In this document: one piece after another, positions 35,098 through 43,378 of the stretch
Position numbering within the stretch: position 1 is the first letter of the stretch
How the letters are laid out: every line of letters starts with the position of its first letter
Source of the DNA: an uncultured Maribacter sp.
GTDB taxonomy: Bacteria > Bacteroidota > Bacteroidia > Flavobacteriales > Flavobacteriaceae
Reading direction: 5' to 3'
NCBI RefSeq assembly: GCF_947496775.1
Contig: NZ_CANMDU010000011.1
Span: forward strand, 62,001 to 126,000
Length of the DNA stretch: 64,000 nt
Position numbers and translations under genes: made by a program
The notes under the pieces: generated by a model
Told to the model about the DNA's origin: nothing
Database searches by the model: none
What the model saw: only the letters and a program-made list of their open reading frames with translations

Positions 35098-36660
35098 ATG
35101 AAAGATTTACTCTTTGGGCTTTTAGGGCTATGCTTAGCTTGCAATACTTCTCAAAAAACAGTTTCCGAAAAAGAAGACAAAAAAGGGAATAATACTAAAA
35201 TTGAAGTTACAAAAATTGCCTCTTCAATAACAGAATTAGAACTTAAAGAACATCTTTACATCTACGCTTCCGATGCCTTTGAAGGTAGAGAAACAGGACA
35301 GCCAGGGCAAAAAAAAGCCGTTGATTATCTTAAAAAAGAGTATATAAAATTAGGTATACCCGCTGCTAAAAAAGATGGCAATTATTTTCAAAAAGTGCCT
35401 TTATCATTAAATAAAGTTCCTAAAGGGGTATTAAGTTTTAAAAACAAGAAGTTCCCAGTAGGAGATCACGTTTTAACTTTTAATTCTTTTAGTGGTACTT
35501 ATTCATCTATCGCTTATGTGGGTTATGGTATTGAAGATGGTCTATATTCAGATTATACTAATATAGATGTAAAAGGAAAAATTGTATTGGTAAAATCTGG
35601 CGAACCGCAAAAAGAAAATGGCAATTACATACTTTCCGGCTCTAAAGAAAAGTCTATTTGGAGTAATATGTCTGAGTCTTTAGGAAAACGAATTAAAATA
35701 GCTAAAGACCATGGTGCCATTGGTATTTTGTATTATGATTCTACAAATTTTAGTCGTTTTAAAAGTAGATTTAATTATATGCAACGAAACAACAGTGGAC
35801 GAATGGAAATAAAAACCAATAAAGACGAGTTCGTTAGCCTTTATTTAGACGCACATTTATCCAAAACTATTTATCCAGAAATAGAAACTAAAAATAATCC
35901 TACTACAATAGAAAGTCCTATTTCGTTTCATATTGAAAGTGCAAATAATGACCTAGCTTCTGAAAACGTAGTGGCTTTTTTAAAGGGTACCGAAAAGCCA
36001 GAAGAATACCTAATTATCTCTTCCCATTTAGACCATATTGGAGTTACTGACAATGGAGAAATAAATAATGGTGCGGATGATGATGGATCAGGAACAGTTG
36101 CTTTATTAGAGATTGCTGAAGCATTTAAAAAGGCTGCTGACGCAGGTAATGGCCCAAAACGTTCTATTGTCTTTTTACATGTAACAGGAGAAGAAAAAGG
36201 TCTTTTAGGCTCTCAATACTATGCAGATATACAACCCCTTTTTCCTTTAAAAAATACGGTGGCTAACTTAAATATAGACATGATAGGAAGAATTGACCCA
36301 AAAAGGAAAGGAAACCGTAATTACTTATACCTAATTGGATCAGATAAATTGAGTAAAGATTTACATGATTTATCCGAAAATGTAAACAACAAATATTCCA
36401 ATATTGAATTCGATTATAAATATAATGATGAAAACGACCCTAATCGATTTTATTACAGAAGTGATCATTACAATTTTGCGAAAAATAACATTCCTATAAT
36501 TTTTTACTTTAATGGAACCCATGATGACTATCATAGGCCAACAGATACACCTGATAAAATAAACTACGATTTATTAGAAAACAGGACTAAACTTATTTTC
36601 TACACCGCCTGGGAAATTGCAAATAGAGAACAACGAATAATTGTAGATAAAGTAAAATAA
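35098..36660 (+). CDS. M28-family metallopeptidase lipoprotein with PA domain
   Basis: 520-residue exported zinc aminopeptidase. The signal ends in a lipobox-like LGLCLAC (Cys15). A PA insert lies at about 130-260 (SIAYVGYGIEDGLY, DVKGKIVLVKSG). The catalytic domain, about 275-515, shows SSHLDHIG, NNGADDDGSGT, TGEEKGLLGSQYYA, LNIDMIGR and THDDYHRPTDTPD, which together supply the two-zinc ligands and the catalytic Glu. It scavenges peptides outside the cytoplasm. Confidence 0.93.
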   Translation: MKDLLFGLLGLCLACNTSQKTVSEKEDKKGNNTKIEVTKIASSITELELKEHLYIYASDAFEGRETGQPGQKKAVDYLKKEYIKLGIPAAKKDGNYFQKVPLSLNKVPKGVLSFKNKKFPVGDHVLTFNSFSGTYSSIAYVGYGIEDGLYSDYTNIDVKGKIVLVKSGEPQKENGNYILSGSKEKSIWSNMSESLGKRIKIAKDHGAIGILYYDSTNFSRFKSRFNYMQRNNSGRMEIKTNKDEFVSLYLDAHLSKTIYPEIETKNNPTTIESPISFHIESANNDLASENVVAFLKGTEKPEEYLIISSHLDHIGVTDNGEINNGADDDGSGTVALLEIAEAFKKAADAGNGPKRSIVFLHVTGEEKGLLGSQYYADIQPLFPLKNTVANLNIDMIGRIDPKRKGNRNYLYLIGSDKLSKDLHDLSENVNNKYSNIEFDYKYNDENDPNRFYYRSDHYNFAKNNIPIIFYFNGTHDDYHRPTDTPDKINYDLLENRTKLIFYTAWEIANREQRIIVDKVK

Positions 36661-36684
36661 TGTCGCGAAATTCGTATAAACAAA

Positions 36685-36716
36685 AAAGCCTTATCATTAA
36701 TGATAAGGCTTTGCTT
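36685..36716. terminator. Terminator of tRNA-His and possibly of the M28 gene
   Basis: AAAGCCTTATCA / TGATAAGGCTTT, 12-bp stem with a TTAA loop. On the minus strand it lies just past the tRNA 3' end and is followed by TTTTTTG; on the plus strand the T-run is weak. Confidence 0.78.
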
Positions 36717-36719
36717 TTG

Positions 36720-36794
36720 GGTGGAGGACGGGATTCGAACCCGCGACCCTCGGTACCACAAACCGATGCTCTAACCAACTGAGCTACAACCACC
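36720..36794 (-). tRNA. tRNA-His (anticodon GTG)
   Basis: The minus strand folds as a full cloverleaf: D-arm GCTC/GAGC, anticodon stem TCGGT/ACCGA with loop TTGTGGT giving anticodon GTG, five-base variable loop, T-arm GCGGG-TTCGAAT-CCCGT. An extra 5' G (36794) faces the discriminator C, as in histidine tRNAs. In the acceptor stem pairs 5:68 (T-T) and 6:67 (T-C) do not match. A full CCA is not encoded. Confidence 0.93.
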
Positions 36795-36809
36795 ATTTGT
36801 AAGCGATGG

Positions 36810-36841
36810 CAAATGTAATTTTTTTTATTTAATCTATCAAA
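36810..36841 (-). promoter_or_regulatory. Promoter of tRNA-His
   Basis: On the minus strand TTTG (36841-36838), 20-base spacer, TACATTTG (36817-36810), a full match to the Bacteroidota consensus and 15 bases upstream of the tRNA 5' end. Confidence 0.72.
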
Positions 36842-36985
36842 ATAAACCACCTAAAAAAATAAGAAAAGTGTTAGTACTAGTCAATAATAATAATTAACTT
36901 GTGAGAAATACGCTTCCGTCTCTACAAGAAAGAACGCAAGTGTATTTTTATTAAATTGTTCTAGTTTTTGTCCAAAAATCTTAAA

Positions 36986-39043
36986 ATGAATAACTTAAAG
37001 TTTTTTTTTAAGTACAGTTCCTTCCTACAAATATTCCTTTTTGTAATGCTCTGTTTTACCCATCCATTACATTTATATTCTCAACAAAAAAAGGATAGCC
37101 TCATAAACTTAATTAAAGAGAAAGAAAAAAGCGCTTATTTTTCTACGAAAGACACCACATATATTAATTTATTAAATAAACTGGCGCGTGAATACACTTA
37201 TTCTATTTCCGATTCTTTATATACTATTTCTTGCAATATTTTAGATTATAGCATTGCCGCAGGTTACGAAAAAGGAATTGGACAAGCTTATTTCGGAATG
37301 AGTACGTACTATCTTGAAAAAGGCAAAGACTCTTTGGTCTTTAATAATTTAGAAAAAGCAAAAAAAATTGCATTAAGAACAAAAGACACAGTTTTATTGT
37401 TGAACATTAGTAACTATCTAGCTATTGAGTATGATCATATGGGAGATAGCACTAAGTCCTTAAAAGAATATCTAAAATCTGAAAAATTAGCTTTAAAAAT
37501 CAAGGACAAAACATTCCTATTTACTATTTATGAAAATATTGCTGTTACATTTAGCCATAAAAAATTATACCATAGAGCTCTTAAATATTTTAATAAAGCT
37601 AAAGATATTGGGGACGAAATTAATAATAGTATTCTAACGGGCTCCACATTATGTAACATGACAAGAGTTTATATTGGGTTAAATGATTTAGAAAATGCTT
37701 CAAAAAGTCTTAACAAAGGAATTGAAATAGTAGAAAAACATAATTCAAAAGAATGGACAGGTTACGCTTACATGTTAAAAGGAGATATCCTTCTTGAACA
37801 AAAAAAATATGAAGAAGCGTTAATTTGGTACAAAAAAAGTGAACCCATACAACTTTCTACGAACTACGACATTGGTGTTATGGATTTGTATAGTGGTATG
37901 TCTAAAATATACATTCATCAAAACAATTTAGAGTTAGGAGAACAATTTGCCATAAAGGCATCTAATCTTGCAAATGAAATACGATACCCGCGAGGCATAT
38001 CACAGTCCGCGGAAAATTTATCATTATTATACGAAAAATTAAATTCCCCTAAAAAGGCTCTTAAATACCATAAATTATTTAAAAAAATGTCGGATTCTTT
38101 ATCCAAGAATGAGCAAATAATTGGAATAGCATTTTTGGATATAGAAAGAACACACCAACAAGAACAATATGAGTTAATACATCAAAGTAACACTAAACTT
38201 TTTAAGCAAAAACAATTATTGTATGTCAGTTTAGCTTCTTTATTAGGTTTAATTACTATTGCATTTTTAATTCGAAAAAATTTAAATACCCAAAAAAGAA
38301 TGAGTGCCGCTTTAAAAGTTAAAAATGAAATTCTAGCTGCCAATGAAAATAAACTAAAAACAATAAATACAACAAAAGATAAACTGTTTTCTATTGTAGG
38401 GCATGATTTAAGAGGTCCAATGTTATCTTTAAAAGAGTTACTAAATTTAAGTTTAGAAGATGATACTATATTTAAACGTTTTATTCCACAGTTAAAAACG
38501 CAAGTAAACCACATTCAATTTACTTTAGACAATTTACTTTCATGGGGCCAAACTCAAATGAAAGGCACCACAATAAATAAAGAAAAAGTTAGTCTTAGAG
38601 AGATTTCGCAAAACAACATAAATCTTTTTTCTAAATCCATTGAAAAGAAAAAAATAGAAGCAAAAATATTAATCTCAGAAAACCACTTTATACTTGCAGA
38701 CACAAACCATATTGATTTAATACTAAGGAATTTAATCAGTAATGCTATAAAGTTTACCCCAGAAAAAGGAAAAATAGTTATAAATTCTAGTAAAAAAGAC
38801 AACCAAATTATATGTTCTGTTATAGACGATGGGTTAGGTATAAAACAAGAGAATTTAAAAAAGTTATTTAACGAAACATCCCATTATAGCACCTACGGAA
38901 CTTTAAACGAAAAAGGAACTGGTTTAGGATTATCTTTATGTAAAGAAATGGTAGAGTTAAATAATGGTTCTATATGGGCTATAAGTAAGGAAAACTTAGG
39001 CAGTACTTTCTCCTTTAGTTTTCAGGAATATGAAAAAAATTAA
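36986..39043 (+). CDS. TPR-containing sensor histidine kinase, copy 1
   Basis: 685-residue membrane kinase from the ATG at 36986 (TTG 18 bases earlier discounted). A signal/anchor precedes TPR-like repeats (about 60-385, for example KLYHRALKYFNKAKDIG and KKYEEALIWYKKSE), a membrane helix near 412-432 (LLYVSLASLLGLITIAFLI), a short coiled coil, then HisKA with phospho-acceptor H473 in GHDLRGP and HATPase (NLISNAIKFTPEKG, DDGLGI, GTGLGLSLCKEM). No receiver domain and no response-regulator gene is beside it. It is paralogous to the next gene. Confidence 0.9.
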   Translation: MNNLKFFFKYSSFLQIFLFVMLCFTHPLHLYSQQKKDSLINLIKEKEKSAYFSTKDTTYINLLNKLAREYTYSISDSLYTISCNILDYSIAAGYEKGIGQAYFGMSTYYLEKGKDSLVFNNLEKAKKIALRTKDTVLLLNISNYLAIEYDHMGDSTKSLKEYLKSEKLALKIKDKTFLFTIYENIAVTFSHKKLYHRALKYFNKAKDIGDEINNSILTGSTLCNMTRVYIGLNDLENASKSLNKGIEIVEKHNSKEWTGYAYMLKGDILLEQKKYEEALIWYKKSEPIQLSTNYDIGVMDLYSGMSKIYIHQNNLELGEQFAIKASNLANEIRYPRGISQSAENLSLLYEKLNSPKKALKYHKLFKKMSDSLSKNEQIIGIAFLDIERTHQQEQYELIHQSNTKLFKQKQLLYVSLASLLGLITIAFLIRKNLNTQKRMSAALKVKNEILAANENKLKTINTTKDKLFSIVGHDLRGPMLSLKELLNLSLEDDTIFKRFIPQLKTQVNHIQFTLDNLLSWGQTQMKGTTINKEKVSLREISQNNINLFSKSIEKKKIEAKILISENHFILADTNHIDLILRNLISNAIKFTPEKGKIVINSSKKDNQIICSVIDDGLGIKQENLKKLFNETSHYSTYGTLNEKGTGLGLSLCKEMVELNNGSIWAISKENLGSTFSFSFQEYEKN

Positions 39044-39238
39044 ACTTTATTTGTTTGTTCCGTCTTACAATTAATCGACGAACTGCACTATTTTTAAGAC
39101 AAAACACACAAAAACACCTCTTTCACAACATATTTTAGTTTAGTCCTTCTTATCACAGTAATTTTATCTTCCTAATTTTATTAAGGATAAATGGCACAAA
39201 ACTGTACTACTACATCATACAGTTTATTAAAAAAAACT

Positions 39239-41281
39239 ATGCGTAAAACAATAATTACGTTAGTGCTTCTTGGCACCATAGTTTTATCTGGCCAAACATC
39301 AAAAAAAGATAGCTTAGAAAAACAAGTTTCCAAGTTAGAGCAGCTAACTAATACTAACGAAAGAGATACAGTACATATTAGTAATTTAATGGATTTAGCA
39401 TTAAATTTAAGATATTACAATACAGACAAGTTACTTTCCTTATCTACCAAAGTATTAAACCTAAGTAAAAATATTCAATATAAAAATGGCGAAATTAACT
39501 CCTTAATAGGAATCGGCACCTATTATTCTGATCAAGGAATGCACCTGAAAGGAATTAACTTTTACGAAAAAGCACTTTTTATTTCCAAAGAAACAAAAAG
39601 CAACAAACAAATATTAAGATGTAAAAATAGTCTTGCAGGGGAATACAGTTATTTAGGAAATTACGCAAAAGCCTTAAGTGGGTATCTTGACGCTATAGAA
39701 TATGCTACTTTAATTAAAGATAAATTAATGCTATCAATTTTAAACGAAAATATAGCTAGTCTTTATGTAAGTCAAAAAGATTATGAACAAGGACTTCATT
39801 TTTACAAAAAAGTAAAAAAAATTAATGAAGAAATAAACAACCCTGTTTATTCTGCTGAAACTATGAGCAATATGGCATCTGCTTATGCAGATATGGGTAA
39901 ATTAGAGTATGCCATGTTTAATGTTAATGCCAGTATTGCCATTTTTGAAAAAGAAAAAATAATGGATTGGCTTGCTTTTGCTTATGAAATAAAAGGAAAA
40001 ACATACCTAAAGCAAAAAAAATACAAATGGGCTTTATTTTGGTATAATCAAAGTGAAATGTTGCATGAAACATTACAAGATGACCGTGGAAAAATCGATT
40101 TATACAATGGAATGTCGGAAGCTTTTTTGGGCCAACATAAAGACAGTATTTCTCAAAAGTATGCTTTAGAAGCATTTGCATTATCAACACAATTGAAGTC
40201 AAAAGAAGGAATACAAAAATGTGCAAAAACCCTTTATAAAGTAAACAAAAATAAAAAAGACTTTGCTACGGCATTAACTTATCATGAGTTATACCAAAAA
40301 ATATCGGACACTTTATCTACTAGTGAAAATCAGAAAGGTTTAACCATGCTCAAAACAAAAATTGAGCACGAAAGACAAAAAGAAGAGCTTATAGAAACAA
40401 ATAAAAAGGCGCTTGCTACCCAAAAATACTATGTATATGGGGCTTTATTTATTTTACTCATATTTATTGTTATTACATTTATTATCCGTAGAAACGAAAA
40501 AATACAAAAAAACCTGAATATTGAATTAAATACAAAAAGGCAAGATTTAGAAAAAAGTGAGATTAATTTAAGAGAAATAAACTCTACGAAAGACAAATTG
40601 TTTTCTATTATAGGGCATGATTTAAGGGGGCCAATTGGAGCTTTTCAAGGGCTTTTAAAATTATTCAAAAATGGAGAAATTGGGCAAGAAGAATTTTTAG
40701 ATTTTGTTCCCAAATTAAAATCGGATATAGACCATATATCATTTACTTTAAATAACCTTTTAACATGGGGACAAAGTCAAATGAATGGTGCTAATACCAA
40801 ACCTTCTATTACGCCATTGGAAAATTTAGTAAAAGAAAACATGAATCTTTTATCCGAAACTGCCATAAATAAATCCATTACATTAGTTAATCAAATACCC
40901 AATGATACTATTTCATGGATTGATAGTAACCAAATAGATATTGTAATTAGAAATTTAATTAGCAATGCTCTAAAATTTACTCCGGAAAATGGTAAAATAA
41001 CTATTGGTGTTATGGAGAAAAATAATCAATGGGAGGTTTTTGTTAAAGATACTGGCATTGGGATGAATACAGACGTACAGAAACAAATTTTTGCAAAAAA
41101 TTCTAACATTACCACATACGGAACAAATAACGAGAAAGGAACAGGTTTAGGCCTTTCTTTATGTAAAGAAATGGTAGAAAAAAACAATGGTAAAATATGG
41201 GTTACTAGCAGGTTAGAAAAAGGTTCTTGCTTTTATTTTACTGTCCCTAAAGCGAAAAAAAATTACAAGCGAACGGCTTAA
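39239..41281 (+). CDS. TPR-containing sensor histidine kinase, copy 2
   Basis: 680-residue paralogue of the preceding kinase. The ATG at 39239 opens a signal peptide (IITLVLLGTIVLSGQ); the upstream ATG at 39191 would add 16 polar residues. TPR-like repeats span about 50-365, a membrane helix about 399-418 (YVYGALFILLIFIVITFII), phospho-acceptor His460 in GHDLRGPIGAF, and the ATPase boxes NLISNALKFTPENG, DTGIGM and GTGLGLSLCKEM. The stop codon overlaps that of bshB1 on the other strand (shared TTAA at 41278-41281). Confidence 0.9.
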   Translation: MRKTIITLVLLGTIVLSGQTSKKDSLEKQVSKLEQLTNTNERDTVHISNLMDLALNLRYYNTDKLLSLSTKVLNLSKNIQYKNGEINSLIGIGTYYSDQGMHLKGINFYEKALFISKETKSNKQILRCKNSLAGEYSYLGNYAKALSGYLDAIEYATLIKDKLMLSILNENIASLYVSQKDYEQGLHFYKKVKKINEEINNPVYSAETMSNMASAYADMGKLEYAMFNVNASIAIFEKEKIMDWLAFAYEIKGKTYLKQKKYKWALFWYNQSEMLHETLQDDRGKIDLYNGMSEAFLGQHKDSISQKYALEAFALSTQLKSKEGIQKCAKTLYKVNKNKKDFATALTYHELYQKISDTLSTSENQKGLTMLKTKIEHERQKEELIETNKKALATQKYYVYGALFILLIFIVITFIIRRNEKIQKNLNIELNTKRQDLEKSEINLREINSTKDKLFSIIGHDLRGPIGAFQGLLKLFKNGEIGQEEFLDFVPKLKSDIDHISFTLNNLLTWGQSQMNGANTKPSITPLENLVKENMNLLSETAINKSITLVNQIPNDTISWIDSNQIDIVIRNLISNALKFTPENGKITIGVMEKNNQWEVFVKDTGIGMNTDVQKQIFAKNSNITTYGTNNEKGTGLGLSLCKEMVEKNNGKIWVTSRLEKGSCFYFTVPKAKKNYKRTA

Positions 41282-42000
41282 ATAATATCTCCAACTTGGT
41301 CTACTCCTATTACTCTTTCTACTGTAAACCCTTCTGCATGACGTACTCCAATTAACCTACCCAAATCTCTTGCTCTATAATCTACACTATCTAAGAAATT
41401 TTTACTGGTAATTGGTGTCTCTGGCTCTTTACTATTTGGATCATGAAATTGCGATGCATAAGCTTTTATCGAATCCATTTTTTTATCCACAAATCCCGAA
41501 ATATCCACTGCAAAATCGGGTTCTAAATTTTTCCATTGTATGTAATGGTATACATTTTTTGGCCTCCACGCCTCTTGCAATCCTTTATCTTCTTCTGCAT
41601 TAGTTTTTATCTTAATTAAGCCACTTAAAAAACATGCATCACTAACTAAACGGCTTCCTTTTCCGTGATCAATATGCCTATCATCAATAGCATTACATAA
41701 AACTATATCTGGTTTATACGTTCGTATTTGCTTTATTATTTCTAGTTGATGTTTTTTATCATTTACAAAAAAACCATCTGCGAAACCCATGTTAGTTCTA
41801 ACAGAAACTCCCAAAATATCTCCGGCCTTGGCCGCTTCCATATCTCTTATCTCTGCGGAACCTCTTGTACCTAACTCTCCTCTAGTAAGATCTACAATTC
41901 CGACTTTTTTACCGTTTGCTATTGCCTTGGCAATTGTTCCTCCTGCTCCAAGTTCTGCATCATCTGGGTGCGCTCCAAAAACTAATATATCTAATTTCAT
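41278..42000 (-). CDS. bshB1: Bacillithiol biosynthesis deacetylase BshB1
   Basis: 240-residue PIG-L/LmbE-family zinc deacetylase that removes acetate from GlcNAc-malate, the second step of bacillithiol synthesis. The motif AHPDDAELGAGG starts at residue 10 (H11, D13, D14) and DRHIDHGKGSRL near residue 108 provides the remaining ligand. The C-terminal VRHAEGFTVERVIGVD closely matches BshB1. The other bacillithiol genes (bshA, bshC) are not in the window. Confidence 0.95.
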   Translation of the reverse strand: MKLDILVFGAHPDDAELGAGGTIAKAIANGKKVGIVDLTRGELGTRGSAEIRDMEAAKAGDILGVSVRTNMGFADGFFVNDKKHQLEIIKQIRTYKPDIVLCNAIDDRHIDHGKGSRLVSDACFLSGLIKIKTNAEEDKGLQEAWRPKNVYHYIQWKNLEPDFAVDISGFVDKKMDSIKAYASQFHDPNSKEPETPITSKNFLDSVDYRARDLGRLIGVRHAEGFTVERVIGVDQVGDII

Positions 42001-42036
42001 TCATCTGGTTTTATAAACTTACTGTCGGTTAACTAT

Positions 42037-43191
42037 CTACTTTCTTACCTTATTTAGTGCATTATTTATATCTTCTATCAAATCTTCTGTTTCTTCAATA
42101 CCAACAGAGAAACGAATAAGGTTTTCGGCAATACCCTGTTTTTGTCTTTCTTTTTTTCCTAATAACGAATGTGATGTTTGAGCGGGAGATAACATAGTAC
42201 TTTCCACACCAGCCAAACTCATAGATGGTTTTATTAAATTTAATTCTTTTTGAAACTTTTCCGCATCAAACCCTTCTTTAATTTCAAAAGAAAGCATCCC
42301 ACCAAAACCTCTCATTTGAGACTTTGCCAATTCATGACCATTATGAGAAGGTAATCCAGGGTAATATACTTTTTTAATATCCTTATGGCTATCTAAATAC
42401 TTTGCCATTTTCATCGCATTTTCATTCTGCGCCTTTACACGAATTCCCATAGTTTTTAAACTCCTTTCTAACAGCCATACTGTATAATCACTTAAGCTAC
42501 CTCCTAAATTTTTTCCTAAATGAAATATACGTGCTATGTTTTCTTTAGAAGAAGCGACTGCTCCTGCGCATATATCTGAATGACCTCCCATATATTTTGT
42601 AGCACTATGAATTACTACATCTATACCAAAATCTATAGGATTTTGATTTACCGGACTGGCAAAAGTATTATCTATTATAGAAATAATTCCATGCTTTTTA
42701 GCCACTTTACCTATAGCAGCTATATCTACAATGCTTAATAATGGATTAGAAGGTGTTTCTATATAAATTACCTTTGTAGTCTCTTTAATTTTTGTCTCAA
42801 AATCCTTAGCGTCTAAACCATCTACAAAAGAATATTCTATTCCAAATCTATCAAATTCTTCGTTAATTAAATTATAGGTACCCCCATATAATTCTCTTTG
42901 CAAAACCACATGATCCCCAGCTTTTAAAAAGGCAAGCACAGCAGTACTTACAGCAGCCATTCCACTACCAAAAATCAAGGCTGATTCTGCATGCTCTAAT
43001 GCCGCTATTTTAACACAAAGTGCCTCTTGATTAGGTGTATTAAAGTATCTTGGGTACCTTTTTATATCTACGTCTTGGAATGCATAAGAAGAACTCATAT
43101 AAAGAGGAGAAACAGCACCTTTAAATTGCTTATCCTCTAATTCACCAACGTGTGTACAAATAGTATTAATACCCTTATAATTATTTCCCAT
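42037..43191 (-). CDS. Trans-sulfuration PLP enzyme (cystathionine gamma-synthase/beta-lyase type)
   Basis: 384-residue Cys/Met-metabolism PLP enzyme. The PLP lysine is in SATKYMGGHSD near residue 198, with RYFNTPNQEAL and ALIFGSGMAAVS for phosphate binding and VESTMLSPAQTSHSLL at the C-terminus. The family makes or cleaves cystathionine; the exact reaction cannot be told from sequence alone. It lies 36 bases upstream of bshB1 on the same strand, and both concern thiol metabolism (cysteine is the last building block of bacillithiol), which suggests a functional link. Confidence 0.9.
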   Translation of the reverse strand: MGNNYKGINTICTHVGELEDKQFKGAVSPLYMSSSYAFQDVDIKRYPRYFNTPNQEALCVKIAALEHAESALIFGSGMAAVSTAVLAFLKAGDHVVLQRELYGGTYNLINEEFDRFGIEYSFVDGLDAKDFETKIKETTKVIYIETPSNPLLSIVDIAAIGKVAKKHGIISIIDNTFASPVNQNPIDFGIDVVIHSATKYMGGHSDICAGAVASSKENIARIFHLGKNLGGSLSDYTVWLLERSLKTMGIRVKAQNENAMKMAKYLDSHKDIKKVYYPGLPSHNGHELAKSQMRGFGGMLSFEIKEGFDAEKFQKELNLIKPSMSLAGVESTMLSPAQTSHSLLGKKERQKQGIAENLIRFSVGIEETEDLIEDINNALNKVRK

Positions 43192-43378
43192 TACATAAAT
43201 TTAGGTTCCATAAACAATCTAGAAGCAAGCATGCGTAATATTAATTGGAAACTAATTTTTATTCCCGCCTAAGACACAAAGCATTTACATATAGATTATC
43301 GAGTTAAATTTACGAAAACAGTAAAATATAATCTATAAATGATTACTGAAAAAAACGTAAATACAATCCGGGTATTTA

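Noticed and set aside
36593-36850. 85-codon minus-strand open frame over the tRNA
   Set aside because: It covers the tRNA-His gene and the M28 peptidase end; the RNA gene explains the region.
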